Shown one piece after another: positions 34,681 to 44,875 of a DNA stretch of 64,000 bases. The stretch is from Lonicera japonica. Its lineage: Eukaryota > Streptophyta > Magnoliopsida > Dipsacales > Caprifoliaceae. Every line of letters begins with the position of its first letter. Position 1 is the stretch's first letter. Position numbers and translations under genes: made by a program. The notes beneath the pieces were generated by a model. That model worked only from the letters and a program-made list of their open reading frames with translations. It did no database searches and was not told the origin of the DNA. The stretch spans positions 79,890,919 to 79,954,918 of the forward strand of contig CM038465.1 of assembly GCA_021464415.1 (NCBI GenBank), in the 5' to 3' direction.

Positions 34681-35669
34681 ATGGATTCTAACTCTCAAAT
34701 AGGTGAAGGAAGTAGTAAAGGAAAAGGCTACCTTACATGGACTCCTCAAATGGATAAAATATTGTCCAATTGTTTCGTTGATCAAATGAATCAGGGTAAT
34801 AGGTTAGATGGAAAATTTGCATGGAAGGCGGTTTCATGGACTGCAGCTATTAATGCTTTGCGAGAGGGTTTAAAGATTTATGTGACAAAGGGGAATATTC
34901 AGTCACGTCTCAAAACATGGGAGAAACATCATGAAATCATAAGCAATATGTTATCAACATCCGGTTTCTCTTGGAACTATGATAAGGGTAGGGTGGAAGT
35001 GGAGGAAAGAGTGTGGAATGCATATGTACAAGTAAGGTTCTTTTACATGATTATTTTATCTTAATTTTTTTTATGTGGCGATTCGTAACATGTGTTAATA
35101 TTTTCCTTATTATTAAATTGTAGGTACATACTAAGGCAGTCCCGTATCGTAGAAAAATTGTAATTGATAATTGGGATGATATATGTACTATTTTTGCTCA
35201 AGATCGTGCCAATGGTGAAGGGGCACAAATAGCATTTGAAGCTGATATTGAGATGGCAACAAATGAAGTGTCCAATAACTTGGAAGAAACATTTGGGACC
35301 ACTGATAAGGATTTAGAAGATGAGAGAGCTTTGGAAGATGATGCAACACATATTTCAGGAGGGCAGAGAAAATCATCATCATCATCATCTTTGTCTAGAG
35401 GAAAAAAAAGAAAAGAACGGGGTTCCGAAACAATGTATAATGTTTTAGGGCGCATGGCTGATTCTCTAGATCGTTTCTTGAATGCTGAACCGTCTAAGCC
35501 AACCACACAAGCAGTGTTAGATGAAGTGTCAAAGGTTCCGGGCTTAAATGAAACACAAGTCTTGAAATCAATCGACCTCTTAATGCATGATCAAAGGAAA
35601 TTCGATACTTTCTCTGGTCTTCCTGTTGAATTGAAGAAACCGTGGATATTGATGCATCTTGGAAGTTGA
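34681..35669 (+). CDS. Myb/SANT-like protein (Harbinger ORF1 type), two exons
   Basis: Exon 1 runs 34681-35031 and exon 2 35124-35669. The intron has a GTAAGG donor and a TTGTAG acceptor and lies between codons (Q117 / V118). The product is 298 residues with no internal stop. The N-terminal half (about residues 15-135) has the Myb/SANT-like pattern 'YLTWTPQMDKILSNCFVDQM', 'WKAVSWTAAINAL', 'NIQSRLKTWEKHHEIISNML', then 'WDDICTIFAQDRANGEGAQ'. This domain occurs in the DNA-binding partner of PIF/Harbinger transposases and in related host proteins. A basic Ser-rich linker (SSSSSLSRGKKRKERGSE) looks like a nuclear signal, and the C-terminal 100 residues are helical. The start is chosen because it follows a TATGCAG|G acceptor directly, so the gene probably has a 5' UTR intron. 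It lies inside TIRs of Harbinger type. The intact frame suggests a recent element or a domesticated gene. Confidence 0.8.
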
Positions 35670-36810
35670 CGATCCCAAGTTTCTATCTCTTTATTTTATA
35701 TATTTTCTTCATCAGATACAATTTATAGTTTATGATTGTTCATGTTGACTTGTGATCTAGTTATAATTAGCTATGGTATGTTATATGAGTAGTTAATACA
35801 GAGAGTTTTTTTTAGCAAATGTGGACTTATGATAGTTTATTTTAGTTAATATTGTCTTAAGTATAATATATTTGAACCTATTTTGTTTAGAGCATATGTG
35901 ATTTTTTTTTGTGATTTTTTTTTATTTCCTTGGATATATGGGAATGCTACAAGTTGTCCATGAAAGTTGCATTAAGTAGTGTACAAATTGCATTTTTTAA
36001 ATGAATTAGAAATTAAATATAATTACAATTTTAGTTTAATATGAATTGAAATTAAAATATAGATTTGTTAATATGTGTGTATGTATATATATGAAGAGAA
36101 AAATTTAATACAAAAAATAATGCATTTGTTTTGTCAAACATGGCTATTTATTAGATTAGAGAGCATTTAGAGAGATTGTTCAAATGTAGTTTAAAACAAT
36201 TTTTTTTTGAAAATCAAATGAATTCTATAAATTAGCCAAACAATCAATTTGGAATTCTAATGGAATTCCAAATGAAAACTATGTAATATCCAAACAATGC
36301 TATTCTAATTCTATGGCATTCCAATTCTTAGAATTGTAATACCATAGAATTCTAATTCTAATAGAATTCTAAAACTATATTACCAAACACACCCTTTCTC
36401 TTTTCTTGCTTCATCTGTATAAATACTTAACTTCATGTAACCATTGCAACTAAATACAGAGCATGGGCTATTTACCTATGGACCTTCTATACCTAAGTGC
36501 CATTCTAATAAGCACATTTAACATTCAACACTTTTCCCCCAACCATTTTTCTAGATTTTGTGATACAATTTAAATGTTAATGACCATATATTTCTACTGA
36601 CTTATTATGGAATTTATTATGGTTTGGTTGTATGCGGTTAGAGCATTTATCTTCGTTAACTTTTATTGGTTGTATAATTTTTGTTGTGTGTTTATTATAT
36701 GTTTGTATTTTGGACAGTGGATACTTATGTGGGAGAGTTATTGTGTTGATCCAACTTTTTAACGAGGGTAAATACAGGTGTTAATGAATAAGGGGCAAAA
36801 TAAGTACTTA

Positions 36811-37201
36811 GCCCCTGTTTGGTAGCTCTCTTTTTATTTTTTTTTCTACAAATTTTAAAAACTCAACTCACAAACATCTCTACTTTTACACTTCCAAAAA
36901 AAACTTTAACTTTACTTTCTCTCTCTAAAAAAACTTTTAAAACGCCATAACTTTAAATCCAAAAATTCAAAAATAATAAAAAATATATATTTGAAACCTA
37001 CTCATCGAGATCTATAAAATAAGATCCATTGTGACTATTTTTTGAAATTTTTTATGCATTTTTTTCTTTGTTTGAAAAAAAATCAAACAAAACCAAATTC
37101 ACTTTTCAAAAAACCAACTCTAACTCAAAACATTCAACCAAACACCACATTTTTAAAAACTTATCTAGAAAAAAAAAAAAAGAGAGCTACCAAACAAGCC
37201 C
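36811..37201. mobile_element. TTA-flanked MITE (PIF/Harbinger-like), 391 bp, copy 1
   Basis: Ends GCCCCTGTTTGGTAGCTCTC and, in inverted form, GGGCTTGTTTGGTAGCTCTC. The 3-bp target TTA lies on both sides (36808-36810 and 37202-37204). The interior shares 'tcatcgagatctataaaata' and 'ttgtgactattttttgaaa' with the copies at 43156 and 47571, there in inverted orientation. No coding capacity. Confidence 0.88.
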
Positions 37202-37204
37202 TTA

Positions 37205-38430
37205 GTCCCCATATTTTCATTGACCAACACTTTTCAAGCTTTGACTATTAGCGTCAAAGTTGAAATCCAAAATCCAAGAAATGAAAACCTTAAATCCCTG
37301 ACTTAAGATTGTCAAAAATGGAACCCAAAACCCAAATGACACTAAAAAAAATCTCCTAGTTCAGATATTTTAATAATATATTTTGTAGAATGTTCAAGCC
37401 AAAATCCACATAAAAAGCATGATATCTAGCAGCTCCAAATAAGACGTACGTGTTGACCTCGTACCGGCCCAGATAACAATAGATGGTAACTGAAGGCAAT
37501 AAAAACAACTTACTTCCCAGCACCAAAAGTACTACTTTCTGAACATAAATGTGCAATCATATTAGTTTAATCCTAACAACTGTCATGTGGTCCTGTTGTA
37601 CAGTCAGCTAATGCATAACAGATTTAACTCCAAAGGAACATGAATCAGCATTACTCAACCACGTTGAATCTGATACAAAAACCCCGATGAATCTATGCAT
37701 TCTAGCAAAGCGTAAACAAATATCCACATTCCAGAAGGGAAAATACCGAGACCTCAACCAATCGAATTACAACAGATAATACATGCATGTATATGTATAC
37801 ATGCAATACATATTCAAACTATATTGTATTGCTGATGTTATTCCCCCAATGGAACACAAAAGCAAACCACCAGCAGTATATGTTCCAGAAGAGAAATACT
37901 GGACTCTTAATTTGGGATGCAAGCAATATTACGCAATCAATGCACTAGTTTTATGAAGGTATGGGGAGACATTTAGAGTACAAAAGCAAACATTGAAAAA
38001 CTCCATGCTACTCCACACTTTATGGAGTGAGCCGTGAAAGATTCACTTTAGATGTGAAATTAGGTGCGGCTTCAACCTAATCCAGCAAGCATGAAAATTT
38101 GCCAGCAAGCTTAAAAATCATGAAAGCTAACAAAAACTGCAATGATATCCAGACAGCATCTTAAAGCTTCTAAATGTATACAGAGCTGAATTGTGTAAAT
38201 AAATCGTCATCGCTGCAAGATCATTTAGTAGTGCATATTAGAGCAACAAACAATGCTCAATATGAAGGGTAAAACTTTACCTATACAAGTTTCTTTACCC
38301 AAAGATTTTAGCCTCGAGTGTAGAAACGAAACGAAACAAAGCAAAAATCTCCAAGAATAACCAGTACAACAAATGACTTTTAAACACATCCATAAAGTCC
38401 CTCAATTCAAGTTAATACATATAGAAGGAG
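37205..38430. other. Intergenic, possibly 3' UTR of the minus-strand exons
   Basis: No frame of note. The sequence is less repetitive than the rest and lies just downstream of the candidate terminal exon at 38433-38538. Part of it could be its 3' UTR. Confidence 0.35.
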
Positions 38431-38432
38431 GT

Positions 38433-39063
38433 TTAAAATTTTGGAGCTTCACCCAATTCAATATTTACGTTGATGAAAGTCTTACATATCTGAAGTGACA
38501 AAGTTGGGTTTGATTCATCATTGATTGCCTTTTGAGAACTACATCAAAAAACAAGAGAGAGAAGCATGCAGTTTAACAAATCAATTCCCCAATTAAATCA
38601 TTATAACATTTGAACTAAGGTGTACATATGTATATGTCAAAAAAAAAAAAAACATATGCAACTATCTGCATATATGAGGTGTGAAGGACTGTGACTCTAA
38701 TGATATGTTCCCTTCTTAAAGACCAAGTGCGGGGACATTTTCCTTCTTTTGAAGTTTTAATTGAAATTTCATTTTGACAGAAGTAAACAAAATATTTATA
38801 TGTTACACTTTGCTAGTGGGCTGCTATATCGTACTGAGGTAGCCGATAAACGAATCAACCCTAAAATGACTCAATTAATAATTGTGTCAAATTCCTCAAC
38901 CCAAAAGATCCTACTTACTAGGGACGCGAGCAACCCGTATGAACAGGTCTGTAATGACCTGATTTAGCAATGGTTCAAGCCCCAATGCCCAAACTACAAT
39001 AAAACTTTACAAATATGAAACTTACCCTAGAAAGGCTAGTTTGTATATATCAAGCACTAAAGA
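38433..39063 (-). CDS. Two candidate 3'-terminal coding exons of an unknown gene
   Basis: On the minus strand a 38-nt segment (39026-39063) lies between a TTTCAG acceptor and a GTAAGT donor and reads 'SLVLDIYKLAFLG' without a stop. The next segment (38433-38538) follows a GATGTAG acceptor and continues the split codon in phase: 'SQKAINDESNPTLSLQICKT' and then 'NIELGEAPKF' to a TAA. The intron between is 487 bp. The agreement of acceptor, donor and phase, and the natural amino-acid composition, argue for real coding sequence. I do not recognise the protein. No further upstream exon could be found before the SKIP11-like gene on the same strand, so this could be the tail of a small gene, an alternative tail, or a captured fragment. 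Confidence 0.4.
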
Positions 39064-39399
39064 CTGAAACACCAATCAGATGTAATCCGCAGGATTGGCT
39101 ACTTAAGTAGATGATGGGTATATTACACGTATCTAAATTTGCCTATTTAATTTACCTAACTATATTTCATTTCAAGAATGAAATAGTTAAATCAAACTTC
39201 AGCTCTAACTTCCACATTCCACGCTGCGTCAAATATGCATAAATATGAAGAATTAAAAATTAACACCTAAAATGATTTGAGAATAAAATTCTGTAAATGA
39301 GAACCAGCCAAGGCGACCTTTTTGACAATTTAAGACTAAACATCAGCATTACATCCACAGTAAGAGCAATATAATCAAATCAAAATGGTTTTTATAAAA

Positions 39400-39985
39400 T
39401 ATACAAATGATTCGACAGAAAATGCTAGGATATAGCCAGTCCATAGCATCAATAATTGTATCTAGTACATAAGCCACCTTCCCAAGAACACCCCCTTGCA
39501 ACCCTTATTTTCCCTCGTCAGGTCAATGCTAATTAAGAAAATTATGGATCACAAAACCCATCAAACAAATTTCTATGACCCATGTGAAAAGCTTTGGCGA
39601 ACACTACCAACAACCTAACCAATGTTCTACTCCTTCGAGCTATTAAACCTCCTATTACTGTGTGTTGTGTGATCAGTGATGTGACACACTTAAATTTCTT
39701 GTGTGAATAAAAATGGAGAAGGCAAATTCAATTGAAGCGAACTTTAGACTCGTGTTTTGAAAAATTTACTCAAGATTAACTTAAAGAACATTTTGTTAAC
39801 TCTCGAGTAAGATCTTATATTCTTCCCAATCCTCCCCCACTCAAAAGAAGAAAAATGGAAAGAAAAAATGTTGGGAAAATTACCCATTAGCAAGAATCCA
39901 GTGCCCACGAGAAAACACACCTTGCAGATCCCAATCAGTTCAATGCACTATTACAGTAATTATGATGCCCCCAAAATCTAAAGCT
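39400..39985 (-). other. Probable 3' UTR of the SKIP11-like gene
   Basis: The sequence downstream of the stop has no open frame. A 'CTGCAAG|GTGTGT' donor-like site (about 39920) and an 'ACACACAG' acceptor-like site (about 39660) could define a 3' UTR intron. The end is not marked by a clear polyadenylation signal. Confidence 0.35.
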
Positions 39986-41347
39986 TCAGCATCCCATCAC
40001 AGCACAATTGAAGACAAAGCTACCGGATTGCTTTTGGCCGAGCACATTCCATTGTGGGGGTCCTTCCCTCGGAACCCATGAATTAACTTCCACAAATGTC
40101 TCTCCCATAGCCCTAGGTCCGCCAATTACAATAAGCCGATGCCCACATGCCCTAAACGCCAACCCCCAGCCGTTCACAGAATCTGCCCTTTCGGGCAATC
40201 TTCCAACAGTAACCCACACTCTCTTATCCTTGTCATACTTCCTCACCTCCATATCGGCATAATCAGCTGCATACAATTCATTATCTACAACTGCAACCAG
40301 AGGAGGTGCCTCAGCAGTAGCAGGCGTCCCCGTTTCCCGGGCTGCCCCAGTCCTTACCGGGGACATGTTAGGTATTTCAGTCCATGTTCTAGTTTCCAAA
40401 TTAAATTCCTCCCCGCATGTAAGAAGCTTTGATTCACTTCCACCAATTCCTCCAATTACATAAAATTTCTTATCCATGAAAACCCCAGAACACATTTTCC
40501 GCGGTTTAATCATGCTTGGCAGCGTTGTCCAAGTGCCAGACTCAGAATTATATATCTCGGCCGAGCTCAGGATTTTACCCTGCAAATCACAACCACCAGC
40601 TAAAATCGCAATCTCCCCAAGGCTAGCGGAGCCAAACAAGCATCTTGGCGTATTCATCCTCATTCCTGATGACCAAGTGTTAGTTAATAAACTATATCTG
40701 TATATTACATATGACATCACCTCTGTTCCAAGTCCAAAATCTTTTCCGAAAACTAGAAGCTCCGTGCCAACAGCCAAAGACTCCTTATCCGAAAACCTGA
40801 AGTATTCGCTTGAAGCCATAACCGGTAAACGCATCCAACGGCTACGATTAGGATCAAAAGCTTCCCACTCCTGGAGGTGGCAAGAAAAATAAACCCAGTG
40901 TTCAGTTACATCATTCTGCCGCCTCAGTCTATAGAGCTCACCACTCCTTATTAATTCTCGAAAACTCCTGTTCAAAGATGCAATAGAACCATAATCAGAC
41001 CTTGAGCATCGAATGAGACAGCTAATTGAGTTGTCCCAACCAATGGCATGGATAAGGGAACTCGAGTCCGAATTATCAACAGCAGGGTGCTGATTACCGG
41101 ATTGTTCCACAGGGGACAGGGAAATGTTGTTCAAGGATAGCGTTGTATCGACAGTTTCATAAGCAACCGATTGCTTAGACAATTTCCTGTGCTCAGCTTC
41201 TTCGTCGCCATCATCAGTTTCTAATGGCCGTTTGCCCAGCTGAACCTCATTTTTTTCTGGCCTGTAATTCATGCAAGACCAATTTGATTTTTGCTCACAA
41301 GTTCTCGGATAGCTCCTTGAAATCAGACAAGGTCTATCCTCTAACAT
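39986..41347 (-). CDS. SKIP11: F-box/kelch-repeat protein, SKIP11-like
   Basis: A protein of 453 residues from the start chosen here, in one coding exon. Residues 98-145 ('SLIHAIGWDNSISCLIRCSR', 'SIASLNRSFRELIRSGELYR') form the F-box-like region seen in the SKIP11/At1g26930/At1g14330 group. Residues about 150-430 form the kelch propeller, with repeats around 'TWSSGMRMNTPRCLFGSAS', 'AILAGGC', 'TWTTLPSMIKPRKMCSGVF', 'YVIGGIGG', 'TWTEIPNMSP' and 'WVTVGRLPERADSVNGWG'. It ends FNCAVMGC like the family. The N-terminal 95 residues are variable, with a basic/acidic stretch (GKRPLETDDGDEEAEHRK). Members bind SKP1-type adaptors in SCF ubiquitin ligases and present substrates through the kelch domain. 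In Arabidopsis and other plants close relatives affect phenylpropanoid enzymes or stress responses, but the substrate here is unknown. The longer frame to 41377 is rejected as a start because the first ten codons lie in an intron (see separate entry). The Leu-Arg-Arg-Gln and kelch motifs are intact, so it should be functional. Confidence 0.95.
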   Translation of the reverse strand: MLEDRPCLISRSYPRTCEQKSNWSCMNYRPEKNEVQLGKRPLETDDGDEEAEHRKLSKQSVAYETVDTTLSLNNISLSPVEQSGNQHPAVDNSDSSSLIHAIGWDNSISCLIRCSRSDYGSIASLNRSFRELIRSGELYRLRRQNDVTEHWVYFSCHLQEWEAFDPNRSRWMRLPVMASSEYFRFSDKESLAVGTELLVFGKDFGLGTEVMSYVIYRYSLLTNTWSSGMRMNTPRCLFGSASLGEIAILAGGCDLQGKILSSAEIYNSESGTWTTLPSMIKPRKMCSGVFMDKKFYVIGGIGGSESKLLTCGEEFNLETRTWTEIPNMSPVRTGAARETGTPATAEAPPLVAVVDNELYAADYADMEVRKYDKDKRVWVTVGRLPERADSVNGWGLAFRACGHRLIVIGGPRAMGETFVEVNSWVPREGPPQWNVLGQKQSGSFVFNCAVMGC

Positions 41348-41353
41348 GTCTTC

Positions 41354-42074
41354 CTGATTTAACCCAATAAAAACCATTTATGACGACATTAACATGATCC
41401 AAATACTTGTTTCTTCACCGTTCATAACCAAATTTCAGAAAGCTTGGTCAAACTACATAAATTCCTGTTTAAAAGCACCCCACAGGAAAAAATAAAGATG
41501 TGTTAATGAAAAAGACTGAGAATTAGTACACTAGCTTGTTAATGTTAGTGTTCAAAGTAATTTATTTAAGCAATAAACTAAACTCCATTAACGCTAATGC
41601 GGACAATTATTAGAACCTAGAATAAGAGCCTATCTAATCTAAACCACTTACCGATCAAAATCCAAATCAGATAATGAACTAGATGCTTTCAAAAAAAAAA
41701 CATAATAAGTCTTTCAATTTTATTGACAGAGAAATTGAAAATGCCTAGACTACAACCAATTTAAGTAAATATATATTAAGAAGGCGAGAATTAACATCAA
41801 CAATCCACAAAAACTAAATTGTGTGATCAATGAAAGAAAACATTGATTTGAGCAACCAACAAAACTTTCCAAACAAGATCTCAAAAGCAAGGATCATCGG
41901 ATAACGAGTAGGGAATCCTAATTCTCGGAAACAGAAGATTAATAAATAAAAAATAATTACTCGATAAAAACGGAATAACAGTAATTAGATTAGATCTGCT
42001 ACTATTTAAAGAAGTAAAAAAATTAAATAGGAAAAAGTAATAGAAAGCGAGTAATGATAGAGGAGGATACTTAC
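41354..42074 (-). other. 5' UTR intron of the SKIP11-like gene
   Basis: On the minus strand, 42074 starts GTAAGTATCC right after 'ccaattt' and 41354 ends TTAAATCAG, followed by GAAGACATG, where ATG is the start codon. This 721-bp intron lies entirely upstream of the coding sequence, which is common in this family. Its presence places translation initiation at 41347, not 41377. Confidence 0.8.
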
Positions 42075-42185
42075 AAATTGGATAAAGAAGCAAACAGAGA
42101 GCTTGATTGGAAGTTGCAAAGATAACAAATCTATGTTCCTTCTCTGTCTAGATGTACATGCGAGTGTATGTTTCTCTCTCTGTAT
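42075..42185 (-). other. 5' UTR exon of the SKIP11-like gene
   Basis: A pyrimidine-rich leader ('caacttccaatcaagctctc', 'tgtttgcttctttatcc') ends at the donor 42074. The transcription start is placed near 42165-42180 because TATA-rich sequence (42187-42201) lies just upstream. The exact cap site is not visible. Confidence 0.5.
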
Positions 42186-42186
42186 A

Positions 42187-42546
42187 TATATATATATATG
42201 TCTATATAATCTATATCTATGTTTCTATATATGTATATGTATATGTATAAACAGTTTCAGTTGGTGGCGTTTGTAGGTGTAAGAGAGAAGAGGGGGTCCT
42301 CCAGATGGAAATGGAATGCAAAATGAAAGCAGTCCTTTTAGGGCTTAATCTTTGGGGGACGATTCACCAGGCCTGAATTGAGGAGCACCCCTTTTCTCTC
42401 TCTCTCTCTCTCTAGAATTATTTAACATATAATAATTAATTGTTTAATTAACTATACATTCATTCATAAATCATAATTGATTTTGTATATGCAGAGCTGT
42501 TATATTAAATACCTAGCAAATATGTAAGATTTTGTTTTGTGCGTCA

Positions 42547-42582
<36 letters not shown>

Positions 42583-42700
42583 CGAGGGGGCCCACAACAG
42601 CTTGGTGCTTTGCAGGTTCGCTACGCCGGAAGACTCGACGTTTGGAAGTGGGGTACCGGTAACCGGTTATAGGCGGTGCCGACACGTGTTTACGCGTGGA
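42187..42700 (-). promoter_or_regulatory. Promoter region of the SKIP11-like gene
   Basis: It has (TA)n TATA-like DNA at 42185-42201, a (GA)n tract at about 42391-42412 and a second at about 42563-42582 (GAGA-factor/BPC-type sites). There is a compact GC-richer block at 42600-42710 with GGTACCGGTAACCGG, a CACGTG G-box at 42683-42688 and ACGCGT at 42692-42697. The G-box suggests bZIP or bHLH control, such as ABA or light. This is inference from sequence alone. Confidence 0.45.
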
Positions 42701-42789
42701 AATAGGAAAACAGAATCTAACACTTTTGGTTGACAGTATTTAAGTTAAGCGGACCCCTTTCTTTCTTTCCCCACTTAAATCTTTTTATA

Positions 42790-43150
42790 CACAAACAATT
42801 AATTAATTAATTATATAATTATTTTGCATACAATTCAATAATTATTATAATTAATTAATTAATAGCTATAAACTACAATAGTTATCTCGATAAAAGTTAC
42901 ACGAGTCGGACTCAGACCTCTTTGTCATGAGGATTGAAAGGATGCGAACATTATAATGACATTGGCTTTACCCACGTTTGAATTCTGCACTAGTTTTTCC
43001 GCTAGCTACATAACTCAGTTTGTAGTCTACAATTGCATATTCAAATTTTCTCTAAAGTTTAATTGTACACATTTTTGTCAATATTTGTGTTCTATTGAAT
43101 GAATTGGTTCTGTATTCCTCTCACCTTATATTTACTAGCTAATTAAAGAT
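42790..43150. other. Intergenic, AT-rich
   Basis: Rich in TTAATTAA. A block 'ccttatatttactagctaat' at 43126 is repeated at 43263. The duplication of about 136 bp includes the left edge of the neighbouring MITE. Confidence 0.45.
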
Positions 43151-43155
43151 ACTTA

Positions 43156-43584
43156 AAATCTGTTTGGTTGATATTTTAAGTTGAGTTTTTAAAATATGGT
43201 ATTTAATAGAATTTAGAAATATGTTTTTTTTAAGTTGAGTTTTCTCTAATTAAAGACACTTACCTTATATTTACTAGCTAATTAAAGACACTTAAAATCT
43301 ATTTGCTTTTTTTTTTAGTTTTTTTCAACCAACTAAAAATCTCATAAATTTTTTTTCAAAAAATAGTCATAATGGATCTTATTTTATAGATCTAAACGAG
43401 TATGTTTTAAATATATATTTTTTATTTAATTTTAATTTTTGAATTTAAAGTTATAGTATTTTAAAAGTTTTTTTTAGAGAGAGAAAGTAAAGTGAAATAA
43501 ATTTTGGAAAGTGTAAAAGTAGAGTTAATTTTGAGTTGAGTTTTTAAAATTTGGAGGAAAAAAAAACATGGACCAAACAAGCCC
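43156..43584. mobile_element. TTA-flanked MITE, copy 2 (429 bp), partly duplicated
   Basis: The left end AAATCTGTTTGGTTGATATT and the complement of the right end GGGCTTGTTTGGTCCATG are flanked by TTA at 43153-43155 and 43585-43587. The interior shares 'tagtcataatggatcttatt' and 'agagagagaaagtaaagtg' with copy 1 in the other orientation. A tandem duplication of about 136 bp covers the left terminus and flank. Confidence 0.8.
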
Positions 43585-43599
43585 TTAGTGTACTAGATG

Positions 43600-44345
43600 A
43601 AAAATGATAATAAAACTTATTTATTTTTGTGAACAGTTAAAAAATAAGTCGAGAAATGTGGTAAAATAATCTTCTTCTCATATTTATTTTTATGAGTAAA
43701 CGTTATATATCCTTTATTCTTTGTTTTTTTGTAAAACAAAATTTCTCCATCGCCGCCAAAAAGAAAAAAATTCAAATGAAAAAACAAAAAAGTAAGAAAA
43801 TTTATCACCGCGTCTCTCAACTTATTTTTTAATTTCTCACAAAAATCAATAATTTTCTTATTATTTTCCATCTTGTTAGCAGCATGAAAATTGGTAAATA
43901 ATTTATTTGTGTGAGATGTTATAAAATAAGTTGAATTATGTAATGAGATATTAACTCTTACTTTATACCTTTTTTCATGAAAAAAAAGAAAGAAAGAAAG
44001 AAAGATGGAAGAAAATATATACTCATAAAAATAAGCATGAGATAGAGAGTATCTCACCATATATCTTAATTTATTTTTCAACTTTTGCCACAAATTAATA
44101 ATTTTTTCAATCATTTTTCATATTACGATCAAAATAGGGTCTTGGCATTGCCTTAAAAGTATAATTACTACATGTAGCTAGCTACCTTATCTTCCTTTTA
44201 CTCGTAAATGTAAAATTATAACAAAACTAATTGTAACTTATCAAATAATTTAGTTCGAGTTCAAAAATATAATACAAGTTTCTCATAACGATTTAAATTA
44301 GTCTTGGTAAAAATTTGGTACCCACACTTTTAGTGTTACATTTGT
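43600..44345. repeat. Tandem/dispersed non-autonomous repeat, no gene
   Basis: Two diverged copies of the same segment (about 43620-43870 and 43900-44110) contain 'aacttattttt.aa.ttctcacaaaaat.aataattttctta' and belong to the family at 13381 and 63770. The 165-codon minus-strand frame 43617-44114 crosses both copies. It is Lys/Asn/Phe-rich without any domain and is not considered a gene. Confidence 0.55.
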
Positions 44346-44352
44346 AAAAATA

Positions 44353-44378
44353 CTAGGGTATGCCCGTGCCTCCGGCAC
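44353..44378 (-). mobile_element. Helitron 3' terminus (minus orientation), copy 1
   Basis: On the minus strand a hairpin (GTGCC-GGA-GGCAC) is followed by GGGCATACC and CTAG, and the next base is T. A hairpin about 10 bp before CTRR, with insertion between A and T, is the Helitron signature. The element would lie to the right (44353 upward), and its 5' TC end was not found. The same terminus occurs at 51370. Confidence 0.65.
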
Positions 44379-44379
44379 T

Positions 44380-44870
44380 ATTAAAAATAATTATGATAAT
44401 TAATAGATGAGTTACTATTATACATTACTATATATATTGTAACAATCGTAATTAAGTTTCCTTTAACATTAAGGTGTTGGGTTAGTATGGTTTGGTCAAA
44501 TTCGAGTTGGGAACAAACTAACATGTTTAATAAACGGATCATGTCGAGTTAGTATAGATAACATGATTAACCTGGAATTGACATGTTTAAACTCAGTTAA
44601 ACAGATGAAACAATTCTTATTTATTTGAGTAATGATATTAGTACTATACAAAAAATACTTTAACACTTTAAAATCATATTTAATAACTAAAAAGTGTCCC
44701 AAAAAATTCATATAAAATATCATTAAAAATAATGTTAAATTATTAGAATATTTTTTGGAAGGGCTAATATCATTACCTTTATTATGTAATTTATTTTAAA
44801 ATGCATATTTGACGCACAATTTAATTATATTAATTTAGTGATATCGAGAAATATAAATATTACATTAATG
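44380..44870. other. AT-rich DNA, no gene
   Basis: Could be the body of the Helitron ending at 44353. Nothing coding is visible. Confidence 0.35.
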
Positions 44871-44875
44871 TTTGA

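Larger units (their letters stand above)
29285..36394 (+). mobile_element. PIF/Harbinger-type element, about 7.1 kb, with inserts
   Basis: The left end GGGTGTGTTTGG at 29285 and the complement of the right end at 36394 (GGGTGTGTTTGGTAATA) are inverted repeats. The similarity extends inward through AGAATTCTA/TAGAATTA-rich sequence (about 100 bp). TTT lies on both sides (29282-29284 and 36395-36397), compatible with a 3-bp target duplication. Inside are a 5' region with a possible first exon ending ATG|GTGAGT (29730), host gene fragments, a LINE piece, a solo LTR and, near the right end, an intact Myb/SANT-like ORF. The second Harbinger gene, a DDE transposase, is not found. PIF/Harbinger normally prefers TWA targets, so TTT is slightly unusual. 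Confidence 0.7.

Noticed and set aside
40008..40892. Plus-strand frames of 84, 97 and 138 codons
   Set aside because: Antisense shadows of the F-box/kelch coding exon.
41348..41377. Ten extra N-terminal codons of the F-box/kelch frame
   Set aside because: They lie before a good splice acceptor and do not match the family; the start at 41347 is preferred.
43617..44114. 165-codon minus-strand frame
   Set aside because: Lys/Asn/Phe-rich, runs through two copies of a dispersed repeat, no domain and no splice or promoter context.
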